Below the pieces are notes generated by a model, which was not told the origin of the DNA, searched no databases, and was given only the letters and a program-made list of their open reading frames with translations. From the NCBI GenBank assembly GCA_023389175.1, contig JAEWEW010000381.1, positions 1-8,014 on the forward strand: a DNA stretch of 8,014 nucleotides, written 5' to 3'. Each line of letters begins with the position of its first letter. The first letter of the stretch is position 1. This DNA comes from Pseudomonadota bacterium. Lineage in GTDB: Bacteria > Pseudomonadota > Gammaproteobacteria > Burkholderiales > Burkholderiaceae_E. The translations under genes were made by a program, and so were the position numbers. This document shows, one piece after another, positions 1-7,155 of the stretch.

Positions 1-584
1 AGGCAGTGCCGGTCGGTGTCGGTGCCATGGCGGCGATCCTGGGCCTGACCGACCAGCAGGTGAGCGAGGCCTGCTCGCAAGCCCGCCGCGCGCCGGACGG
101 CGGCGACGAAGTGGTCGCGCCGGCCAACTTCAATGCGCCGGCACAGGTCGTCATCGCCGGTCACAAGGGGGCAGTGGAGCGTGCCTGCAGCGCCGCCAGG
201 TCGCTCGGCGCGAAGCGCGCGCTGCTGCTGCCGGTTTCCGCGCCGTTCCACTCCTCGCTGCTCGCCCCTGCTGGCGAGCGGCTGCGGCACGCGCTTGCCG
301 ACGTCGAGGTCCGCGCGCCGCGCATCCCGCTGATGAACAACGTCGACGTCGCGGTGCAATCCGAACCGGAAGGCATTCGTGACGCGCTGGTGCGGCAGGC
401 CTTCGGGCCGGTGCGCTGGGTCGAGGTGGTGCAGGCGCTCGCGGACCGCGGCGTGGACCGGTTCGTGGAGTTCGGTCCGGGCAAGGTGCTCACCGGCCTG
501 GTGAAGCGCATCGCTCCGCAGGCCCGTACCGACTCGGTGCACGACGCCGCTTCGCTCGCACAGACCCTGGAGTCGTTCAGATGA
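1..584 (+). CDS. fabD: Malonyl-CoA:ACP transacylase FabD, C-terminal part (5' end outside window)
   Basis: This enzyme transfers malonyl from CoA to the phosphopantetheine arm of AcpP, supplying the extender unit for type II fatty acid synthesis in the cytoplasm. The reading frame is open from the first base, so the gene starts upstream. The first in-window residues (AVPVGVGAMAAILGL) match the middle of FabD, where E. coli has AVPEGTGAMAAI. Visible family features are the ANFNAPAQVVIAGH block, the catalytic-histidine segment PVSAPFHSSL (bases about 231-263), NNVDV, the IRDALVRQ stretch and the closing EFGPGKVLTGLVKRI. The nucleophile motif GHSLG and the malonate-binding arginine would lie upstream and cannot be checked. 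The TGA stop at 582-584 overlaps the fabG ATG as ATGA, so the two are probably translationally coupled. The GTG at base 6 is not the real start. Identification is firm; only completeness is unknown. Confidence 0.97.
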   Translation, partial: AVPVGVGAMAAILGLTDQQVSEACSQARRAPDGGDEVVAPANFNAPAQVVIAGHKGAVERACSAARSLGAKRALLLPVSAPFHSSLLAPAGERLRHALADVEVRAPRIPLMNNVDVAVQSEPEGIRDALVRQAFGPVRWVEVVQALADRGVDRFVEFGPGKVLTGLVKRIAPQARTDSVHDAASLAQTLESFR

Positions 585-1375
585 CGGTCGCCGCAGATTC
601 GCCCCAGGCGGGCGCAGGCAGTCCTGGCAGTCCTGGCGCCGGGCCGCTCGCCGGCTCGGTCGCGCTGGTCACCGGCGCTTCCCGTGGCATCGGCGCGGCC
701 ATCGCGGCCGAGCTCGCGGCGCAGGGCGCACTGGTCATCGGGACCGCCACTTCGCAGGAAGGCGCGAGCCGGATCGATGCCGCATTGCCCGGCGCGAGTG
801 CCGGCGCGGTGCTGGACGTCGTGGACGCCGCCGGCTGCGAGGCCCTGGTGGACCGCATCGTCGATCAGCACGGCCGCCTGGACGTGCTGGTCAACAATGC
901 GGGCATCACCCGGGACAGCCTGGCGATGCGGATGAAGGACGCGGCCTGGCAGGAGGTGATCGACACCAACCTCACGGCCGTGTTCCGGCTGTCCCGGCTG
1001 GTGCTGCGCCCGATGATGAAGCAGCGCTACGGCCGCATCGTCAACATCACCTCGGTGGTCGGCTCATCCGGCAATGCGGGGCAGGTCAACTATGCCGCTG
1101 CCAAGGCGGGCGTGGCCGGCATGACGCGGGCGCTCGCGCGCGAGGTCGGCAGCCGCGGCATCACGGTGAATTGTGTCGCGCCCGGCTTCATCGATACCGA
1201 CATGACGCGCGCGCTCTCGGCCGAACAGGTCGCTGCGCTGACGCAGCAGATACCGCTCGGGCGCCTTGGGCAGGCGGAGGACATCGCCGCGGCGGTGGCG
1301 TTCCTCGCCGGCAGGGGTGGTGCCTACATCACGGGCGTCACGTTGCCGGTCAACGGAGGCATGCACATGGCCTAG
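581..1375 (+). CDS. fabG: 3-oxoacyl-ACP reductase FabG
   Basis: This is the NADPH-dependent short-chain dehydrogenase that reduces 3-oxoacyl-ACP to 3-hydroxyacyl-ACP, the first reduction of each elongation cycle. The protein has 264 residues. The nucleotide-binding motif TGASRGIG is at 31-38 and NNAG at 105-108. The catalytic tetrad is N130, S158 (NITSVVG), Y171 and K175 (YAAAK), with the same spacing as E. coli N110/S138/Y151/K155. The PGFIDTDM segment near 201-208 and a C-terminal LPVNGGMHMA complete the family pattern. The N-terminus is about 20 residues longer than usual and rich in Gly/Ala/Pro/Ser. No alternative ATG, GTG or TTG lies in frame between 581 and the Rossmann core, and GGAG at 569-572 is 8 bases ahead of the ATG, so 581 is well supported. 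The start overlaps the fabD stop. FabG is downstream of FabD in the same operon and acts on AcpP, encoded next. Confidence 0.97.
   Translation: MTVAADSPQAGAGSPGSPGAGPLAGSVALVTGASRGIGAAIAAELAAQGALVIGTATSQEGASRIDAALPGASAGAVLDVVDAAGCEALVDRIVDQHGRLDVLVNNAGITRDSLAMRMKDAAWQEVIDTNLTAVFRLSRLVLRPMMKQRYGRIVNITSVVGSSGNAGQVNYAAAKAGVAGMTRALAREVGSRGITVNCVAPGFIDTDMTRALSAEQVAALTQQIPLGRLGQAEDIAAAVAFLAGRGGAYITGVTLPVNGGMHMA
617..634 (+). repeat. 9-base tandem repeat in the fabG N-terminal extension
   Basis: The unit GGCAGTCCT occurs twice back to back (617-625 and 626-634), giving Gly-Ser-Pro twice in the non-conserved N-terminal tail of FabG. The unit is a multiple of three, so copy-number change would keep the frame. 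It probably arose by slippage and lies outside the conserved fold. Confidence 0.7.
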
Positions 1376-1444
1376 GCGGGCCGCTGCCGATGCCGCCAGG
1401 CCGGTGCGCCGCCACGATGGCGCGTCACTGCGCCGTCACGGCGC

Positions 1445-1453
1445 TGATACAAT
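1445..1453 (+). promoter_or_regulatory. Candidate extended -10 promoter for acpP-fabF
   Basis: The sequence TGATACAAT is a TG-N extended -10 followed by TACAAT (1448-1453), one mismatch from TATAAT. It sits in the 283-base gap between fabG and acpP, in locally lower-GC sequence. No good -35 hexamer is seen 16-18 bases upstream (the region reads TCACTG around 1425-1430), which is typical of extended -10 promoters. Transcription would begin near 1460 and leave a leader of about 200 bases before acpP. A separate promoter fits the high demand for acyl carrier protein. This rests on sequence pattern only. Confidence 0.5.
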
Positions 1454-1568
1454 TTCCGCTCGCCAAGAGCCGGCGGGCTTGTAACAGCCGTTCCCGACGA
1501 TGGTCCTGGAGCAACGACGCATCGGCCAGCCGAATTACCACGGTGCGTTCACGGAAGGTACAACGCAA

Positions 1569-1621
1569 GGCCGGCGTCCGGTGGGTGCCGGCGGCAAGGA
1601 TTGCCGGTTAACATGCCGGCC
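1569..1621 (+). other. Structured acpP leader: nested inverted repeats
   Basis: An outer inverted repeat GGCCGGC (1569-1575) / GCCGGCC (1615-1621) encloses a perfect small hairpin, CGGCAA (1592-1597), loop GGA, TTGCCG (1601-1606). The palindrome GCCGGC occurs three times (1570-1575, 1587-1592, 1615-1620), so alternative pairings are possible. There is no T-run, so it does not look like an intrinsic terminator. It would lie in the untranslated leader of acpP if transcription starts near 1460. I recognise no known riboswitch or leader family. The rest of the fabG-acpP gap (1376-1568) holds the promoter candidate and a short GGCGC/GCGCC inverted repeat (1419-1423/1430-1434), and nothing else that I can support. 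Confidence 0.45.
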
Positions 1622-1645
1622 ACACCATCGGGTCATCAGGTCATC

Positions 1646-1650
1646 AGGAG
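1646..1650 (+). promoter_or_regulatory. Shine-Dalgarno site of acpP
   Basis: AGGAG at 1646-1650 lies 8 bases before the acpP ATG at 1659. It is partly contained in an 8-base direct repeat, GGTCATCA at 1631-1638 and again at 1639-1646. It is one of the clearest ribosome binding sites in the window, in line with the high expression expected of acpP. Confidence 0.8.
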
Positions 1651-1658
1651 AAGCGTAA

Positions 1659-1897
1659 ATGTCGGACATTGAACAGCGCGTCAAGAAGATCGTCGCGGAG
1701 CAGCTGGGCGTCAACGAGGCGGAAGTCAAGAACGCTTCCTCGTTCGTCGACGACCTCGGCGCGGATTCGCTCGACACGGTGGAATTGGTGATGGCTCTGG
1801 AAGACGAGTTCGGCACCGAGATCCCGGACGAGCAGGCGGAGAAGATCACCACCGTCCAGCAAGCCATCGACTTCGTGAAGGCGAACCAGAAGGCCTG

Positions 1898-1898
<1 letters not shown>
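1659..1898 (+). CDS. acpP: Acyl carrier protein
   Basis: This small acidic carrier protein holds fatty acyl intermediates on a 4'-phosphopantetheine arm and is the shared substrate of FabD, FabG and FabF around it. It has 79 residues, the usual length. The attachment site is S37 in the conserved [16 protein letters not shown] segment, followed by the acidic recognition helix II. The start [12 protein letters not shown] and the end [10 protein letters not shown] are typical of proteobacterial AcpP. A strong AGGAG precedes the start. The TGA stop shares one base with the fabF ATG (TGATG at 1896-1900), which suggests translational coupling of the carrier with the condensing enzyme. The holo-ACP synthase that loads the arm is not in the window. 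Confidence 0.99.
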
Positions 1899-3133
<1,235 letters not shown>

Positions 3134-3152
3134 CCCGCATCCGGGCCAGGCC

Positions 3153-3650
3153 ATGTCGCTCGCCCTGAACGTCGATGCCGGCGCCCGGCGTGGTGCCAGC
3201 CGCCTCGCCCGGGCGCTGGTCGCGGCGATGTGCGCCATGCTGCTGATGTCGGCCTGGAGCGGCTGGCAAGTGGGGGAAGGCGAGGCGGCCGACCCGCGCC
3301 GCTGGTGGCTGCCGCTTGCCTGCGCGCTGGCTTGCCTGGCCTGCTCGCTGCCCTGGCTGCGGCGCGCGGCGACGCGGGAGCGGACATTGCGGCTGCTCGT
3401 CGCGCCCGACGGCGCTGCCCGGCTCTCGGGCGCATCCGCCTTCGCGCCGGTCGCGGCGGAGGTTGTCGGCGCCTGGCGGCTCGGCCGCGTTCTCTACCTG
3501 AGGCTGCGACCGGCGGGCGCGCGCCGTGACTGCCGCCTGCTGTTGCTGCAGTCGGACGTCACCCCGGCCGAGTGGCAAGGCCTGCGTCGCTGGCAGGTCT
3601 GGCTGCGGCGGTCCCTTTACGCACATCGAATCAACGCGAGGTCAGCATGA
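3153..3650 (+). CDS. Small two-helix inner-membrane protein, YgfX/CptA-like
   Basis: This is a 165-residue protein with a short basic N-terminus, a hydrophobic segment at about 20-39, a short loop with the charged/aromatic run DPRRWW, a second hydrophobic segment at about 52-70, and then a soluble cytoplasmic domain. That architecture, and the C-terminal pattern CRLLLLQSDVTPAEWQGLRR (about 127-146) with conserved tryptophans, resemble the YgfX (CptA) family. In E. coli that family was described as the partner of SdhE and as affecting cell division proteins; a YgfX-like gene after fabF is, from memory, common in betaproteobacteria. The match is by pattern only, and no SdhE-like antitoxin is adjacent. 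It starts 19 bases after the fabF stop with only a weak CCAGG ahead, so it probably depends on fabF translation. Its stop overlaps the protease start as ATGA. Being a coding gene is likely; the family name is tentative. Confidence 0.6.
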   Translation: MSLALNVDAGARRGASRLARALVAAMCAMLLMSAWSGWQVGEGEAADPRRWWLPLACALACLACSLPWLRRAATRERTLRLLVAPDGAARLSGASAFAPVAAEVVGAWRLGRVLYLRLRPAGARRDCRLLLLQSDVTPAEWQGLRRWQVWLRRSLYAHRINARSA

Positions 3651-5110
3651 AGCGGTTTCCATCCATCCTCCGGGCAGGCGCCTTTGCCCTGACGACCTTC
3701 CTGGCCGCCACGCTGCTGCCCGCCGCCGCCCAGGCCCAGCGGATCGTGCTGCCGAGCTTTGCCGACCTGGTGGATCGAATCGGCGACGCGGTGGTGAACA
3801 TCCGGACCACCCAGCTGGCGAACGCCCGCTCGGGGCCGCAGCTCCCCGAGCTCGACCCCAACGATCCCTTCTACGAGTTCTTCCGGCGGTTCTTTCCGCC
3901 GGGGACCATTCCCGGGCCCGGTCAGGGCCCGCGCGGCCAGCGGCCGGAAGGGCCGCGCCAGGAGGTGCCGCGCGGCGTCGGCTCGGGCTTCATCATCTCC
4001 ACGGATGGCTACCTGCTCACCAACCATCACGTGGTGGAAGGCGCCGACGAGATCTATGTGACGCTGCCGGACAAGCGCGAGTACAAGGGCAAGCTGGTGG
4101 GTTCGGACCAGCGCACCGACGTGGCGCTGGTGAAGATCGAGGCGCAGAACCTGCAGATGCTCAAGATCGGGGCCTCGCAGGCATTGCGGGTCGGGGACTG
4201 GGTGCTCGCCATCGGCTCGCCGTTCGGCCTGGACAGCACGGTCACCGCGGGCATCGTCTCCGCGCTTGGTCGCGAGACCGGCGACTACCTTCCCTTCATC
4301 CAGACCGACGTTGCCGTGAACCCGGGCAACTCCGGCGGGCCGCTGATCAACATGGCCGGTGAGGTCGTCGGCATCAATTCCCAGATCTACAGCCGCACCG
4401 GCGGCTTCATGGGCATTTCCTTCGCGATCCCGATCGACGAGGCGATGCGGGTGGCCGACCAGCTCCGCACCTCGGGCCGCGTGGTCCGCGGGCGCATCGG
4501 GGTGGGCATCGCCGAGGTCACCAAGGATGTCGCCGAGCCGCTCGGACTGGACAAGCCGGTCGGCGCGCTGGTGCGCAGCGTGGAGCAGGGTGGCCCGGCA
4601 GACCGGGCCGGACTGCAGGTCGGCGACATCATCCTGGAGTTCGACGGCAAGCAGATCGAGCGCTCGAGCGACCTGCCGCGCATCGTCGGCGGAACCCGGC
4701 CGGGATCGAAGGTCACCATCAAGCTGTGGCGCCAGGGCGCAACCCGCAATGTCACGGCCACCGTCGGCGAGATGACGCCCGAGCGCACCGCGCGAGCCGG
4801 AAGCCGCGAGCCGTCTCCCGGTCCGCAGGCGAGCGCGACCTGGCTCGGCATCGCGGCTTCGGACCTCGGCGAGCAGCAGCGCGAGTCGCTGCGGGTCCGC
4901 GGCGGGGTGGCCGTCGAGAGCGTTGCCGAAGGCAGCCCGTCCGCCCGTGCCGGCGTGCGTCCGGGCGACGTGATCCTGCAGGTCAACAACGAGGAGGTCA
5001 CCTCGGCCTCGCAGTTCAACGCCCTCGTGTCCAAGCTGGACCGCGAGAAGTCGCTGGTGCTGCTGGTGCGCCGCGGTGACGCCGCCCAGTACGTGCCGAT
5101 CAAGCCATAG
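3647..5110 (+). CDS. degQ: Periplasmic Do-family serine protease (DegP/DegQ/MucD type)
   Basis: This ATP-independent protease/chaperone degrades misfolded envelope proteins in the periplasm. The protein has 487 residues. A signal peptide spans about 1-30 (KRF, hydrophobic core, then AAAQA with cleavage before QR). The trypsin-like domain has H128 (TNHHVV), D158 (TDVALVKI) and S229 (GNSGGPL) as catalytic triad. A proline/glycine-rich LA loop at about 83-108 is shorter than in DegP, as in DegQ. PDZ1 is about 285-375 and PDZ2 about 396-478, ending QYVPIKP. The ATG at 3647 is preferred over the upstream start at 3572 because it begins the signal peptide, follows GAGG (3638-3641) by 5 bases and overlaps the upstream stop. 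In Pseudomonas the syntenic gene is mucD, after algU-mucA-mucB; here no sigma-E or anti-sigma genes precede it. The exact symbol (degP, degQ or mucD) is a choice, while family membership is firm. Confidence 0.95.
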   Translation: MKRFPSILRAGAFALTTFLAATLLPAAAQAQRIVLPSFADLVDRIGDAVVNIRTTQLANARSGPQLPELDPNDPFYEFFRRFFPPGTIPGPGQGPRGQRPEGPRQEVPRGVGSGFIISTDGYLLTNHHVVEGADEIYVTLPDKREYKGKLVGSDQRTDVALVKIEAQNLQMLKIGASQALRVGDWVLAIGSPFGLDSTVTAGIVSALGRETGDYLPFIQTDVAVNPGNSGGPLINMAGEVVGINSQIYSRTGGFMGISFAIPIDEAMRVADQLRTSGRVVRGRIGVGIAEVTKDVAEPLGLDKPVGALVRSVEQGGPADRAGLQVGDIILEFDGKQIERSSDLPRIVGGTRPGSKVTIKLWRQGATRNVTATVGEMTPERTARAGSREPSPGPQASATWLGIAASDLGEQQRESLRVRGGVAVESVAEGSPSARAGVRPGDVILQVNNEEVTSASQFNALVSKLDREKSLVLLVRRGDAAQYVPIKP

Positions 5111-5113
5111 TGC

Positions 5114-5119
5114 AGGAGG
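5114..5119 (+). promoter_or_regulatory. Strong but distant Shine-Dalgarno sequence upstream of lepA
   Basis: AGGAGG lies just after the protease stop. It is 182 bases from the lepA ATG and 15 bases from the ATG that opens the first repeat unit. No comparable site precedes lepA itself (the bases before it read CACTGCTGACC). It may be the former lepA ribosome binding site, separated by the repeats, or it may act on the repeat-encoded mini-ORF. Its function is inference. Confidence 0.45.
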
Positions 5120-5134
5120 CGGGGCGGCCGCGCG

Positions 5135-5295
5135 ATGAAACAACCCCCACGCTCACTGCGTTCGCTGCCCCCCGAGGGGGCGAGTCAGTGGCTTCGGGCG
5201 GCCGGGCGCCACTGAATGAAACAACCCCCACGCTCACTGCGTTCGCTGCCCCCCGGGGGGGCCAGTCAGTGGCTTCGGGCGGCCGGGCGCCACTG
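5135..5295 (+). repeat. Tandem pair of 80-base GC-rich intergenic repeats (81-base period)
   Basis: Unit 1 is 5135-5214 and unit 2 is 5216-5295. They match at 78 of 80 positions; the differences are 5175 A versus 5256 G and 5182 G versus 5263 C. Each unit contains a perfect GCCCCC/GGGGGC hairpin with a 3-base loop (5167-5181 and 5248-5262) and a second inverted repeat CAGTGGC/GCCACTG (5186-5192/5208-5214 and 5267-5273/5289-5295). The first difference falls in the loop and leaves the main stem intact. A partial match, GGGCGGCCG at 5122-5130 to 5196-5204, hints at a remnant third copy. The CCCCCACGCTCACTGCGTTC core resembles dispersed intergenic repeats I recall from Burkholderiales genomes. 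There is no T-run, so it is not a classical terminator. Its position between the protease and lepA makes it a candidate attenuator or mRNA-stability element. Confidence 0.85.
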
Positions 5296-5301
5296 CTGAC
5301 C

Positions 5302-7089
5302 ATGCAACACATCCGCAATTTCTCCATCATCGCGCACATCGACCATGGCAAGTCCACGCTTGCGGACCGGCTGATCCAGCGCTGCGGCGGCCTGTCGGAC
5401 CGCGAGATGGAGCAGCAGGTGCTGGACTCGATGGCGCTCGAGCGGGAGCGCGGCATCACCATCAAGGCGCAGACGGCGTCGCTGCGCTATCGCGCACGCG
5501 ACGGGCGCGACTACCAGCTCAACCTGATCGACACCCCCGGACACGTCGACTTCTCCTACGAGGTGAGCCGGTCGCTCTCGGCCTGCGAGGGGGCGCTGCT
5601 GGTGGTGGACGCATCGCAGGGCGTCGAGGCCCAGACGGTGGCCAACTGCTACACCGCGATCGATCTCGGCGTCGAGGTCGTGCCGGTGCTGAACAAGATG
5701 GACCTGCCGCAGGCGGACCCGGAGAACGCGCGGCTCGAGATCGAGGACGTGATCGGCATCGATGCCTCGAACGCGATCCCGGCGAGCGCCAAGACCGGCA
5801 TGGGTATCGACGAGATACTGGAGGCGGTGGTCAACCGGATGCCCGCGCCCCGGGGCGATCCCGCGGCGCCGCTGCAGGCGCTGGTGATCGATTCCTGGTT
5901 CGACAACTATGTCGGGGTGGTGATGCTGGTGCGGGTGTTCAACGGCCGCATCGCCGTCAAGGACCGCATCCGGCTGATGGCCGCGGACCTTGCCCAGACG
6001 GTCGACCAGCTCGGCGTCTTCACGCCGCGCTCGGTGGCGCGCGAGGCGCTGTCCGCGGGCGAGGTCGGCTTCGTCATCACCGGGCTGAAGGAGCTCAAGG
6101 CCGCCAAGGTGGGGGACACGATCACCCATGTGAACCCGGCGGCCGATGCGCCGTTGCCGGGCTTCAAGGAGATCAAGCCCTCCGTCTTCGCCGGCCTCTA
6201 CCCGATCGAGGCGAGCGAGTACGAGGCGCTGCGCGACGCGCTGGAGAAGCTGCGCCTGAACGACGCGTCGCTGCACTTCGAGCCGGAGACGTCGCAGGCG
6301 CTCGGCTTCGGCTTTCGTTGCGGCTTCCTCGGCATGCTGCACATGGACATCGTCCAGGAGCGGCTCGAGCGGGAGTACGGCATGGATCTCATCACCACCG
6401 CGCCGACGGTGGTGTACGAGGTGGTGCTGACCGACGGCACGGTGCAGCAGGTGGAGAATCCCGCGCGCATGCCGGAATCGTCCCGCACCGCGGAGATCCG
6501 CGAGCCGATCGTGAAGGTGGTCGTCTTCGTGCCGCAGGAGTATGTCGGCCCGGTGATCACGCTCTGCACCGGCAAGCGCGGCATCCAGCAGGACCTGGCC
6601 TACCACGGCCGCCATGTGCATCTGACCTATGAGATGCCGATGAGCGAGATCGTGATGGACTTCTTCGACCGGTTGAAGTCGGTCTCGCGCGGATACGCCT
6701 CGATGGACTACGAGTTCCTGGAGTACCGCGCCTCGGACGTGGTGAAGCTCGACCTGCTGATCAACGGCGACAAGGTGGACGCGCTCTCGGTCATCGTGCA
6801 CCGCTCCAATGCGGTGGCCCGCGGCCGCGAGGTCGCTGCCCGCATGCGCGAGCTCATTCCACGGCAGATGTTCGACGTGGCGGTCCAGGCCGCGATCGGC
6901 AGCCAGATCGTCGCCCGGGAGAACATCAAGGCCATGCGCAAGAACGTGCTGGCCAAGTGCTACGGCGGCGACATCAGCCGCAAGCGCAAGCTGCTGGAGA
7001 AGCAGAAGGCCGGCAAGAAGCGCATGAAGCAGGTGGGCTCGGTCGAGATCCCCCAGGAAGCCTTCCTTGCGGTCCTGCAGGCCTCTTAA
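5302..7089 (+). CDS. lepA: Elongation factor 4 (LepA), ribosomal GTPase
   Basis: LepA is a translational GTPase of the EF-G/EF4 family that acts on the ribosome (back-translocation in vitro, a role in initiation or 30S assembly in vivo). From the ATG at 5302 it has 595 residues, close to the 599 of E. coli. GTPase motifs are G1 AHIDHGKS (11-18), G2 around GITI (51-54), G3 DTPGH (77-81), G4 NKMD (131-134) and G5 SAK (162-164). The C-terminal hallmark [20 protein letters not shown] is followed by [19 protein letters not shown]. The frame stays open upstream to a GTG at 5110, but that 64-residue extension is entirely junction and repeat sequence without a ribosome binding site; [12 protein letters not shown] is where family members begin, so 5302 is chosen. 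No Shine-Dalgarno sequence is visible directly before it, which is odd for this gene. lepB follows after 66 bases, as in many proteobacteria. Confidence 0.97.
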   Translation: MQHIRNFSIIAHIDHGKSTLADRLIQRCGGLSDREMEQQVLDSMALERERGITIKAQTASLRYRARDGRDYQLNLIDTPGHVDFSYEVSRSLSACEGALLVVDASQGVEAQTVANCYTAIDLGVEVVPVLNKMDLPQADPENARLEIEDVIGIDASNAIPASAKTGMGIDEILEAVVNRMPAPRGDPAAPLQALVIDSWFDNYVGVVMLVRVFNGRIAVKDRIRLMAADLAQTVDQLGVFTPRSVAREALSAGEVGFVITGLKELKAAKVGDTITHVNPAADAPLPGFKEIKPSVFAGLYPIEASEYEALRDALEKLRLNDASLHFEPETSQALGFGFRCGFLGMLHMDIVQERLEREYGMDLITTAPTVVYEVVLTDGTVQQVENPARMPESSRTAEIREPIVKVVVFVPQEYVGPVITLCTGKRGIQQDLAYHGRHVHLTYEMPMSEIVMDFFDRLKSVSRGYASMDYEFLEYRASDVVKLDLLINGDKVDALSVIVHRSNAVARGREVAARMRELIPRQMFDVAVQAAIGSQIVARENIKAMRKNVLAKCYGGDISRKRKLLEKQKAGKKRMKQVGSVEIPQEAFLAVLQAS

Positions 7090-7155
7090 GATGCGCCACG
7101 ACGGGTCCGGCGGCACAATGCCCGCGACCTCGCTCCCATTTCGCTCCGGACACCC

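Noticed and set aside
1419..1434. GGCGC/GCGCC inverted repeat after fabG as a terminator
   Set aside because: The stem is only 5 bases and no T-run follows. In this GC-rich sequence such matches are expected by chance.
3617..5143. 508-codon minus-strand open frame opposite the Do protease
   Set aside because: Same explanation: composition-driven shadow of the protease gene, with no domain features and no ribosome binding site that I can identify.
5167..5181. GCCCCC/GGGGGC hairpin as an intrinsic terminator after the protease
   Set aside because: No T-run follows and lepA lies directly downstream in the same direction. It is better described as part of the dispersed repeat, although some attenuation is possible.
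5135..5295. Tandem repeats as a minimal CRISPR array
   Set aside because: The two units are contiguous, with a single base between them and no spacers, and no cas genes are nearby.
5266..7116. 616-codon minus-strand open frame opposite lepA
   Set aside because: Composition-driven shadow opposite a highly conserved GTPase; the His/Asp/Arg-rich product matches nothing I know.
7114..7119. CACAAT as a -10 promoter for lepB in the lepA-lepB gap
   Set aside because: No -35 or extended -10 accompanies it, and the 66-base gap is short, so lepB is more simply cotranscribed with lepA.
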